The translations under genes and the position numbers were made by a program. Below the pieces are notes generated by a model that had not been told where the DNA came from, ran no database searches, and was given only the letters and a program-made list of their open reading frames with translations. This document shows, piece after piece, positions 1 through 4,111 of a DNA stretch of 5,544 nt. The stretch lies in NCBI GenBank assembly GCA_030609665.1, contig JAUWBW010000130.1, forward strand, positions 1 through 5,544, given 5' to 3'. The DNA is from Methanosarcinaceae archaeon. GTDB lineage: Archaea > Halobacteriota > Methanosarcinia > Methanosarcinales > Methanosarcinaceae. Each line of letters opens with the position of its first letter. The first letter of the stretch is position 1.

Positions 1-130
1 AGTCAAAAGTGCTACCAATCTTAAAATCAAGCCAAATATCAAGCCTTTTTGAATCTGAATCAAACTCAATATCCTTGATAAAATATGGATCTTCAATGTT
101 CAATACATTTTGGAAGAGATCGCGATACAT
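1..130 (-). CDS. ISL3-family transposase, N-terminal fragment (runs off left edge)
   Basis: Reading the minus strand from the ATG at 130-128 gives 43 open codons up to the window edge, beginning MYRDLFQNVLNIEDPYFIKD and continuing with IEFDSDSKRLDIWLDFKIGS. This matches the usual start of ISL3-family DDE transposases: a short helix, then 'nIe.P(w/y)fI.dieFd...rLdIwldF..Gs.F', which comes just before the zinc-binding cysteines. Those cysteines and the DDE catalytic core would lie outside the window, so activity cannot be judged. The start is supported by a good ribosome binding site 10 nt upstream. The enzyme would mobilise its own element by cut-and-paste at terminal inverted repeats. The family assignment rests on N-terminal pattern recognition only; the frame and start are firm. 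Confidence 0.75.
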   Translation of the reverse strand, partial: MYRDLFQNVLNIEDPYFIKDIEFDSDSKRLDIWLDFKIGSTFD

Positions 131-140
131 TTGATATAAT

Positions 141-147
141 ACTCCTT
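141..147 (-). promoter_or_regulatory. Shine-Dalgarno site of the transposase
   Basis: On the minus strand this reads AAGGAGT, complementary to the archaeal 16S 3' tail, with 10 nt before the ATG at 130. It fixes the transposase start. Confidence 0.8.
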
Positions 148-288
148 TGATATTGATTTAACGGATTTTATTGTCGGCAACAGAATATGAATTTATTAGC
201 ATTTAGGCATATTTGTCATTCTTAAATCGCATAATTTGCAATAAATTTATCATCGCCAATCTTGATACTTAATTAAAAGTGGAACGGA

Positions 289-308
289 GGACACCCTTGC
301 GGGTGTCC
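289..308. repeat. GC-rich perfect hairpin, REP-like
   Basis: GGACACCC at 289-296 pairs perfectly with GGGTGTCC at 301-308 around a TTGC loop, in an otherwise AT-rich stretch. A GC-rich tail follows in which ACGCT (318-322) can pair with AGCGT (337-341). No T-tract follows on the plus strand. Read on the minus strand, the stem is not followed by a clear T-run either, so an intrinsic terminator is not well supported. It looks like an intergenic palindromic repeat, or structured RNA in the leader of the transposase. Confidence 0.6.
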
Positions 309-393
309 GGGAGTGAAACGCTTCAGCTCAGCGCGTAGCGTACTATGAATTAATCAATAGACAGCAATTCAGGCAATAAAATCATGATTACAC

Positions 394-423
394 GGAGTTA
401 CCCACACAAAATAGCGATGAGCC
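394..423 (-). repeat. Candidate terminal inverted repeat of the ISL3-type element
   Basis: This 30-bp stretch begins GGCTC when read inward on the minus strand and contains GTGTGGGTAA, a layout that fits ISL3 ends. It also contains half of a local inverted repeat, AAAATAG at 408-414 against CTATTTT at 423-429. The partner end of the element is not in the window, so the repeat cannot be confirmed. Confidence 0.35.
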
Positions 424-453
424 TATTTTATTAATCTTATTATAAATACGCTG

Positions 454-467
454 TACATATATATGTA
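454..467. promoter_or_regulatory. 14-bp perfect palindrome TACATATATATGTA
   Basis: TACATAT at 454-460 is followed directly by its reverse complement at 461-467. It lies just downstream of the TATA-like sequence at 439-447, so it could be an operator, but its AT-rich composition makes a chance palindrome possible. Confidence 0.35.
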
Positions 468-550
468 TTGAATATGCGGAGGTGTCTATTTTTTTTAGGA
501 TTCGGATTTTTTCAAACGGTTTTTAACCTTTCAACCCCAAATTCGACAAT

Positions 551-671
551 ATGCGAATATCCACCCCCATTTTGACGGATTTATATTATAATCCACCCAT
601 ATGAGTTCGACATTCACCGTTAATCACATCGATATTTGCCACTGCAATGCGATATTCACTCCCAATTAGAC
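551..671 (+). repeat. Imperfect direct repeats in the S-layer upstream region
   Basis: ATGCGAATATCCACCCCC... at 551-576 and ATGCGATATTCACTCCC... at 647-671 match at about 21 of 26 aligned positions with one gap; both end in GAC. A third, shorter match, ATCCACCCAT, lies at 591-600. They may be repeated regulator sites or remnants of an old duplication. No function is known to me. Confidence 0.45.
580..590 (+). promoter_or_regulatory. Candidate TATA box for the S-layer gene
   Basis: TTTATATTATA fits the archaeal TATA consensus and is bracketed by GGATT (577-581) and AATCC (590-594). A start about 25 nt downstream would give a leader of about 270 nt. The alternative AT-rich tract at 845-866 lies too close to the ribosome binding site to act as a TATA box for a leadered transcript. 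Confidence 0.45.
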
Positions 672-761
672 CACAAAAGGTTTAATAGGGTATTCATTAA
701 TAGAACACTTGTAATCCAATATGACGGGATTCAGAGGGTGATGAAGTCCCCTTCGGCAATG

Positions 762-780
762 GACGATAATTTTTATTGTC
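762..780 (+). other. Small hairpin in the S-layer leader
   Basis: GACGATAA (762-769) pairs with TTATTGTC (773-780) with one G-U pair and a TTT loop. Next to it, GTCC (746-749) can pair with GGAC (761-764). If the transcript starts near 610 these would be folded leader elements. Thermodynamically the hairpin is weak. Confidence 0.3.
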
Positions 781-867
781 AATTGATGAAGGTCGATGGA
801 ACGCATCATACGATGTGTTTGATCTTACGATTCTCATTTACCAATTAAATATTAAAAAATTAAATTC

Positions 868-872
868 GGAGG
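868..872 (+). promoter_or_regulatory. Shine-Dalgarno site of the S-layer gene
   Basis: GGAGG, followed by AAAAGATTA, ends 9 nt before the ATG at 882. It is a strong match that fixes the start and fits a highly expressed protein. Confidence 0.9.
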
Positions 873-881
873 AAAAGATTA

Positions 882-2849
882 ATGAAAAGATTTACAGCAA
901 TCGCACTGGCTGCATTGATGGTCTTGACTGTATTCGCATCAGTCATTCCAGCAAGCGCAGCGACAGTGGATAAAGTTGAGATCCGCGGACCTGTCTATGA
1001 CGGGACTGATTTTGCAGCAATTTTAACTGGCGGGGACCTTGTGATGGATTGGAACAATTTCGCAGGTTTCTACTATGATTTCGATAACGATAAAGGTTCA
1101 GAGACACTTAAGATCGACTCGACCAAAACAGATAATGTTCGTACTATTGATAAGAATGGACTTGTATATAGCACATCAATTATCACTGGTGTAGCATATG
1201 AATACACTGCTTTTGGCACATATGAGAAAATTGGATTCCTTGCAGAGGAATATGTTCCTATTGAGACTGGTAAAGCAGCAAAACTTTCCAAATTGCTTGT
1301 TGATGATGACGAGACACATACCATCAGAACCGGCGAAGCTTATGCGCTCGGTGAAGGATATGCGGTCACAGCAAATCAGGTCGATGTTGAAGGTGCCAAG
1401 GTCTGGTTAGAGCTTACCAAAGATGGTGAGTATGTAGCTGATAAGATTGTAACCCCGGGAATCACATGGAACTTTGATCAGGATATTGCTGGTGTGGACG
1501 ATGTCGTAACACTCAAACTTAGAATTGACCAAGTTTTCCAGGGTCAAGTAGATAGTCTTGCAGTTATCGAAGGTGTCTGGCAGATCTCTGACAATGTTCT
1601 TGAGATTGATTCCGATACAGAAGCAGGAGTTCTCAAAGCATCTGGACCAACCGCTGGTACAATTACTATGCAGAACGATGATGATACACTCTCTTTATCA
1701 AAGGATTCAACTGTAGAAATTACAGATGATCTGGTGATAAAAGTTGCGGATTCCAACAATCTTAGATTCTTCGTCATGAAGGAATATACCACACCAGGTA
1801 CATATGAAATTCGAGGACCTGCATTAGATGCAAGCATATATAATACTGGTAAGATGACGGATGCAACAGACTTCGCAGGATTTTATTATGACCTTAAAAA
1901 GAACATCTTCACCGAAGATTTAGTTATAACTACATCCGGCGTTGGCTTTCGTACTATTGATAAAAATGATATGATATACACGACAACAATTGCTTCTGGT
2001 ATATCATATAAATTCAGTGGTTTCCCTGGTACAGGATATGAGAAGATTGCATTCTTTGCAGTGGAATATGTTCCAATTGAATCTAATAAAGCAGCAAAAC
2101 TTTCCAAGTTGCTTATTGATGATGACGAATCACATACTATCAGAACCGGTGAATCTTATGAACTCGGTGAAGGGTATGCTGTCACAGCAAATCAGGTTGA
2201 TGTTGAGGGTGCAAAGGTTTGGTTAGAGCTTACCAAAGATGGTGAGTATGTAGCTGATAAGATTGTAACTCCAAACACTTCATGGAACTTTGATCAGGAT
2301 ATTGCTGGTGTGGACGATATCATAACACTGAGAATTAATATCGATCAGGTTTTCCAGGGACAAATAGACAGTCTTGCAGTCATCGAAGGTATCTGGCAGA
2401 TTTCTGACAGTGTCTTTGAGATTGATTCCGACACGGAAGTTGGAGTTCTAAAGGCAAAAACATACGCTGGTAATTCAATTGTGATGGATAACAAAGATGA
2501 TTCATTATCTTTGAGTTCTGATTCAACTGTTGACATCGCAGATGACTTTAAGATTAAGGTCGCAAAGGATACCACCACATGCAGGATCTATCTATTCAGA
2601 GAGATGATAATTACTGGTGAAGCAGTTGAGGAACCAGCAGTTGAGGAACCAGCAGTTGAGGAACCAGCAGTTGAGGAACCAGCAGTTGGAGAACCAGCAG
2701 TTGGAGAACCAGCACCTGCAGCACCTGCCGTAGAACCTGAGGCACCAGAAGCACCTGTAGAACCTCCAGAGGAAGAGCCTGGATTTGAGGCAATCTTCGC
2801 AATTGCAGGACTTCTTGCAGTGGCATTCCTTGTCAGAAGAAATAAATAA
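882..2849 (+). CDS. S-layer protein, tandem DUF1608 (S-layer) domains, PGF-CTERM anchored
   Basis: This 655-residue protein should form the cell-surface lattice. Residues 1-26 are a signal peptide (K2-R3, a hydrophobic core, cleavage near ASA/A). Two homologous S-layer domains follow at about 32-303 and 308-573, each opening with EIRGP and sharing FAGFYYD, FRTIDKN-like, YEKI.F, EYVPIE, KAAKLSKLL, HTIRTGE and QISD..EIDSDTE blocks at a 272-residue offset. This is the domain layout of the Methanosarcina S-layer protein MA0829. Residues 580-632 are a Pro/Glu/Ala linker with six AVEEP/AVGEP units, likely a flexible stalk spanning the pseudoperiplasm. The C-terminus is PGF (633-635), a hydrophobic segment (636-651) and RRNK, a PGF-CTERM signal processed by archaeosortase A where present. 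Only one N-glycosylation sequon (N465-T-S) and one cysteine (C567) are seen. The protein is strongly acidic. It has its own ribosome binding site and terminator, so it is monocistronic. Confidence 0.95.
   Translation: MKRFTAIALAALMVLTVFASVIPASAATVDKVEIRGPVYDGTDFAAILTGGDLVMDWNNFAGFYYDFDNDKGSETLKIDSTKTDNVRTIDKNGLVYSTSIITGVAYEYTAFGTYEKIGFLAEEYVPIETGKAAKLSKLLVDDDETHTIRTGEAYALGEGYAVTANQVDVEGAKVWLELTKDGEYVADKIVTPGITWNFDQDIAGVDDVVTLKLRIDQVFQGQVDSLAVIEGVWQISDNVLEIDSDTEAGVLKASGPTAGTITMQNDDDTLSLSKDSTVEITDDLVIKVADSNNLRFFVMKEYTTPGTYEIRGPALDASIYNTGKMTDATDFAGFYYDLKKNIFTEDLVITTSGVGFRTIDKNDMIYTTTIASGISYKFSGFPGTGYEKIAFFAVEYVPIESNKAAKLSKLLIDDDESHTIRTGESYELGEGYAVTANQVDVEGAKVWLELTKDGEYVADKIVTPNTSWNFDQDIAGVDDIITLRINIDQVFQGQIDSLAVIEGIWQISDSVFEIDSDTEVGVLKAKTYAGNSIVMDNKDDSLSLSSDSTVDIADDFKIKVAKDTTTCRIYLFREMIITGEAVEEPAVEEPAVEEPAVEEPAVGEPAVGEPAPAAPAVEPEAPEAPVEPPEEEPGFEAIFAIAGLLAVAFLVRRNK
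975..2600 (+). repeat. Intragenic duplication: two S-layer domain copies, 816-nt offset
   Basis: Domain 1 (975-1790) and domain 2 (1803-2600) are repeats offset by exactly 816 nt in their best-conserved part. Residues 156-192 and 428-464 are identical (37 residues). At DNA level 1404-1453 equals 2220-2269 (50 nt) and 1465-1502 equals 2281-2318 (38 nt) without a mismatch, while flanking parts differ even at synonymous sites. This points to local gene conversion or strong codon constraint between the copies. Confidence 0.9.
2622..2711 (+). repeat. 15-bp tandem repeat, six units, encoding AVEEP/AVGEP
   Basis: Four identical GCAGTTGAGGAACCA units (2622-2681) are followed by two GCAGTTGGAGAACCA units (2682-2711). 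The perfect DNA identity suggests recent expansion by slippage, so the linker length may vary between strains without breaking the frame. Confidence 0.95.
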
Positions 2850-2854
2850 AACTT

Positions 2855-2891
2855 AGAAAGGGGTTAATCCCTTTCTTCTTTCTTTTTTTTT
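2855..2891 (+). terminator. Terminator of the S-layer gene
   Basis: AGAAAGGG (2855-2862) pairs with CCCTTTCT (2869-2876) around a 6-nt loop, and a pyrimidine tract with nine T (2883-2891) follows. It begins 5 nt after the TAA stop. The hairpin plus T-run separates the S-layer transcript from the lipoprotein gene. Confidence 0.8.
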
Positions 2892-2935
2892 GATTTCACG
2901 TTTTTTTCACTTGTTTTCAATTACACGATACTTTC

Positions 2936-2944
2936 AAGTATATC
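2936..2944 (+). promoter_or_regulatory. Candidate TATA region of the lipoprotein gene
   Basis: AAGTATATC lies about 50 nt before the ATG at 2988, giving an expected start near 2963-2970 and a short leader. ATACTT (2928-2933) and AAGTAT (2936-2941) form a small inverted repeat over it. The match to the TATA consensus is modest. Confidence 0.35.
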
Positions 2945-2974
2945 GATAACCATTATCCCTCATCAATCTAATAC

Positions 2975-2979
2975 GAGGT
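2975..2979 (+). promoter_or_regulatory. Shine-Dalgarno site of the lipoprotein gene
   Basis: GAGGT lies 8 nt before the ATG at 2988 and supports that start, which also gives a complete lipoprotein signal. Confidence 0.75.
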
Positions 2980-2987
2980 TTTGTTAA

Positions 2988-3539
2988 ATGAACAAAAAAA
3001 TAATATTGATTTTTTCTCTCACAGTTTTGGCGATCGTGATGTCGGGATGCATTGGTTCTACTGATGCGCCGGAAGCGACAACAGGAAATGAAGTATTAAC
3101 TGCTGCAGATATGATCGTGGTCCGGAATATCCCTGCAGGGTTTGAATACCTTGGTGCTCCGCCGACATCGGTTGATGATATCAAACACGAATACGTGGAT
3201 GTTGCGGGAATTGTGGATGCTGCCGAGGGCACATACCAGAATACAGACTCAGTTGAGGTGCACATCACAGTTGTTGAATGTGAGGATAGTGATGCGGCAG
3301 ATGAATTTGTTAACCAGTACAAGTTGAGTCTCCCACCGCTTGCGAGAGGAACTCAGTTTGCAGAAGAATCATTTAATAATCATTTCGCAACACGGATCAT
3401 GGATTACACCACAGTGGGTGGTGAGCAGGTCGCACAGTATGCATATTTGTGGAGCAATGATAATTTTGTATTCATAGTCAACGGCAACACAGAAGATTTT
3501 ACTCAGACGCGCGCGCTGGCTGAGGCTACAGGGCAGTGA
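2988..3539 (+). CDS. Exported lipoprotein of unknown function
   Basis: The 183-residue product starts with a lipoprotein signal: K3-K4, a hydrophobic stretch at 5-18, then MSGC with C21 as the predicted lipidated cysteine. The mature protein should sit on the outer face of the membrane, under the S-layer. After a short, polar, Thr/Ala/Glu-containing spacer (22-38) comes a compact acidic domain of about 140 residues. Recognisable stretches are ADMIVVRNIPAGFEYLG (40-56), VEVHITVVEC (89-98), FNNHFATRIMDYTTVGGEQV (129-148) and YLWSNDNFVFIVNGNTED (153-170). I have the impression that similar small lipoproteins occur in other Methanosarcinales, but I cannot name a family or a reaction. C99 is absent; the only other cysteine is C98. 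The pattern of beta-strands with a Y-x-W ... FVFIV strand suggests a small alpha/beta fold. It has its own ribosome binding site and lies after the S-layer terminator, so any link to the S-layer is by location only. Confidence 0.8.
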   Translation: MNKKIILIFSLTVLAIVMSGCIGSTDAPEATTGNEVLTAADMIVVRNIPAGFEYLGAPPTSVDDIKHEYVDVAGIVDAAEGTYQNTDSVEVHITVVECEDSDAADEFVNQYKLSLPPLARGTQFAEESFNNHFATRIMDYTTVGGEQVAQYAYLWSNDNFVFIVNGNTEDFTQTRALAEATGQ

Positions 3540-3541
3540 TG

Positions 3542-3558
3542 CCCCGGTTTTTCTTTTT
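3542..3558 (+). terminator. T-rich terminator of the lipoprotein gene
   Basis: TTTTTCTTTTT (3548-3558) starts 8 nt after the TGA stop, which is a typical archaeal T-tract terminator. CCCCG (3542-3546) could also pair with CGGGG (3584-3588), followed by ATATTTTT, as a weaker second signal. Confidence 0.65.
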
Positions 3559-3627
3559 GAGTAAACAGTCCGTAGCGTATCTGCGGGGAATATTTTTGTC
3601 TGGATCCATTTCACCCAAAATAAATTT

Positions 3628-3636
3628 AAAAGTCTC
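3628..3636. repeat. Left copy of 9-bp target-site duplication
   Basis: AAAAGTCTC abuts the left terminal inverted repeat; an identical copy is found at 4026-4034. Confidence 0.8.
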
Positions 3637-3654
3637 CATTAGTCATCGGTTAAG
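3637..3654 (+). repeat. Left terminal inverted repeat of the MITE-like element
   Basis: CATTAGTCATCGGTTAAG; its 13-bp core GTCATCGGTTAAG (3642-3654) is perfectly complementary to 4007-4019. Confidence 0.85.
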
Positions 3655-3703
3655 GAGTTTGATTGATTTAATGCATATCGTTTTTTGAAATTTGTAACTT
3701 TTT

Positions 3704-3807
3704 GCCACAGAAAGCACAGAGATTGTAGCAACTTTCCCTCGGTGACCTGCACGCCCTTTGGGCGTTGCAGGCACTCAACACCGTAGGAAGTGAGTGTCCT
3801 CTGTGGC
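3704..3807. repeat. Nested inverted repeat, cloverleaf-like, inside the MITE-like element
   Basis: An outer stem GCCACAG (3704-3710) / CTGTGGC (3801-3807) encloses two hairpins. The first is CCTGC-ACGCCC (3746-3756) pairing with GGGCGT-GCAGG (3760-3771, one bulged T) around a TTT loop. The second is CACTCA (3772-3777) / TGAGTG (3791-3796). An alternative outer stem is CACAGAG (3715-3721) / CTCTGTG (3799-3805). Such CACAGA-type intergenic repeats are common in some archaeal and bacterial genomes. No function can be assigned. Confidence 0.65.
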
Positions 3808-3897
3808 CAGAATTTCACTCGCAAGAGGCCATACCCCATTTTTTTAATAATAATCATCTGTGTCTGCCTATAGTTCTAAATTGTACTTGCGAATTGG

Positions 3898-3906
3898 TAT
3901 AAAATA
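3898..3906 (+). promoter_or_regulatory. TATA-like site inside the MITE-like element, facing the ATPase gene
   Basis: TATAAAATA is a near-ideal archaeal TATA sequence. A transcript from it would start near 3930, run through the hairpin repeats and read out of the element toward the ATPase gene. Whether it is used is unknown. Confidence 0.4.
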
Positions 3907-3907
3907 G

Positions 3908-3971
3908 AACACAGATGACACGGATTTGACGGATACACACGGATATTCCATCATCCGTGCCAATCTGTGTT
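3908..3971. repeat. REP-like inverted repeat with CACAGAT / CACGGAT units
   Basis: AACACAGAT (3908-3916) pairs perfectly with ATCTGTGTT (3963-3971), and inside it CACGGAT (3938-3944) pairs with ATCCGTG (3953-3959). Further copies of the CGGAT and CTGTG words continue to 3990 (ATCCGTGTTC), and CATCTGTGT at 3855-3863 is a competing partner. This looks like several overlapping copies of a short palindromic repeat. Confidence 0.65.
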
Positions 3972-4006
3972 ATCTGTGGAATCCGTGTTCAAAACCTATT
4001 TTTTCT

Positions 4007-4024
4007 CTTAACCGATGACGTATG
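4007..4024 (-). repeat. Right terminal inverted repeat of the MITE-like element
   Basis: The minus strand reads CATACGTCATCGGTTAAG, differing from the left end at two positions. Confidence 0.85.
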
Positions 4025-4025
4025 A

Positions 4026-4034
4026 AAAAGTCTC
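4026..4034. repeat. Right copy of 9-bp target-site duplication
   Basis: AAAAGTCTC lies one base outside the right terminal inverted repeat and is identical to 3628-3636. Confidence 0.8.
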
Positions 4035-4051
4035 TGGGTCGGCGACCAAAG

Positions 4052-4060
4052 AAATAAATA
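4052..4060 (+). promoter_or_regulatory. Candidate TATA box of the ATPase gene
   Basis: AAATAAATA lies outside the MITE-like element. A start about 25 nt downstream falls near 4080-4085, inside the 16-bp repeat array, which leaves a leader of about 30 nt before the ATG at 4112 and would exclude translation from the in-frame ATG at 4064. Confidence 0.5.
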
Positions 4061-4063
4061 TGA

Positions 4064-4111
4064 ATGCATTGTAACTACTATGCATTGGACATACAATGCA
4101 TTGGTGATCTA
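4064..4111. repeat. Three 16-bp phased ATGCATTG boxes, operator-like array
   Basis: ATGCATTG occurs at 4064, 4080 and 4096, exactly 16 bp apart; the fourth period begins with the start codon at 4112. Only the 8-bp word is conserved; the other 8 bp of each unit differ. With its 5' bases each box is a near or perfect 10-bp palindrome (GAATGCATTG, CTATGCATTG, CAATGCATTG). The array lies between the TATA-like site and the start codon, so a protein bound there would block transcription or initiation. Confidence 0.75.
4103..4109 (+). promoter_or_regulatory. Shine-Dalgarno site deciding the ATPase start
   Basis: GGTGATC is an exact match to part of the archaeal anti-Shine-Dalgarno sequence, just before the ATG at 4112. 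The alternative in-frame ATG at 4064 has no such site. GGTGATC overlaps the end of the third ATGCATTG box. Confidence 0.75.

Larger units (their letters stand above)
1..423 (-). mobile_element. Probable ISL3-type insertion sequence, one end in window
   Basis: The transposase fragment at 1-130 implies an insertion sequence that continues to the left. The proposed end is at 423 because the minus strand read inward from there starts GGCTCATCGCTATTTTGTGT, followed by GGGTAACTCC. As I recall, ISL3 elements commonly start with GG and often with GGCTC. Downstream of 423 the sequence is very AT-rich (TATTTTAT), a plausible 8-bp target duplication, but the other copy lies outside the window. The stretch 131-423 would be an unusually long non-coding lead region, and it holds a GC-rich hairpin. 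The transposase makes an element here nearly certain; the exact boundary is an inference. Confidence 0.5.
424..881 (+). other. Gene-free region upstream of the S-layer gene (promoter and long leader)
   Basis: No convincing coding region is seen in these 458 bases; the short open frames lack ribosome binding sites and recognisable sequence. The stretch holds a TATA-like site at 439-447 (TTATAAATA), a 14-bp palindrome at 454-467, a T-run at 488-496, a second TATA-like site at 580-590, imperfect direct repeats at 551-576 and 647-671, and a small hairpin at 762-780. As S-layer genes are among the most strongly expressed genes in archaea, this is most likely the promoter plus a 5' leader of up to about 270 nt. 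The transcription start cannot be fixed from sequence alone. Confidence 0.6.
3637..4025. mobile_element. MITE-like non-autonomous transposed element, about 389 bp
   Basis: Terminal inverted repeats CATTAGTCATCGGTTAAG (3637-3654) and CATACGTCATCGGTTAAG (minus strand of 4007-4024) match at 16 of 18 positions, with a perfect 13-bp core. Immediately outside lie two copies of AAAAGTCTC (3628-3636 and 4026-4034), the expected target duplication. There is no credible coding region inside, so it must be moved in trans. The ends resemble IS4-family ends as I recall them (IS231-like CAT...ATCAA.TTAAG), suggesting a parent element of that family; this is inference. The interior holds nested hairpins rich in CACAGA/CTGTGT and a TATA-like site facing the ATPase gene. 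Removing it and one repeat copy would join the lipoprotein downstream region directly to the ATPase promoter. Confidence 0.8.

Noticed and set aside
473..574. Short open frame of about 33 codons starting at ATG 473
   Set aside because: GGAGGTG lies inside the frame rather than before the start, and the sequence is T-run derived and low complexity.
636..848. Open frame of 70 codons upstream of the S-layer gene
   Set aside because: It has no ribosome binding site, no recognisable motif, and lies in the likely leader region of the S-layer gene.
2611..2826. Minus-strand open frame rich in Leu, Gln and Val opposite the S-layer linker
   Set aside because: It is the complement of the 15-bp repeat encoding AVEEP; repeat periodicity keeps the frame open without selection.
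3704..3807. Possible tRNA, because of the cloverleaf-like layout
   Set aside because: The stems do not match tRNA arm lengths, and no GGTTCGA-type T-arm or CCA-adjacent acceptor is present.
3639..3857. Minus-strand open frame of 72 codons inside the MITE-like element
   Set aside because: It spans the terminal inverted repeat and the palindromes, has no clear ribosome binding site and no protein-like motif.
4064..4066. ATG 4064 as the ATPase start
   Set aside because: It is in frame but lacks a ribosome binding site, probably lies upstream of the transcription start, and the family usually begins close to the VVGDEFFDR-type motif reached from 4112.
4064..4111. CRISPR-like array from three regularly spaced repeats
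   Set aside because: Repeats of 8 bp with 8-bp spacers are far too short; an operator array is the better reading.
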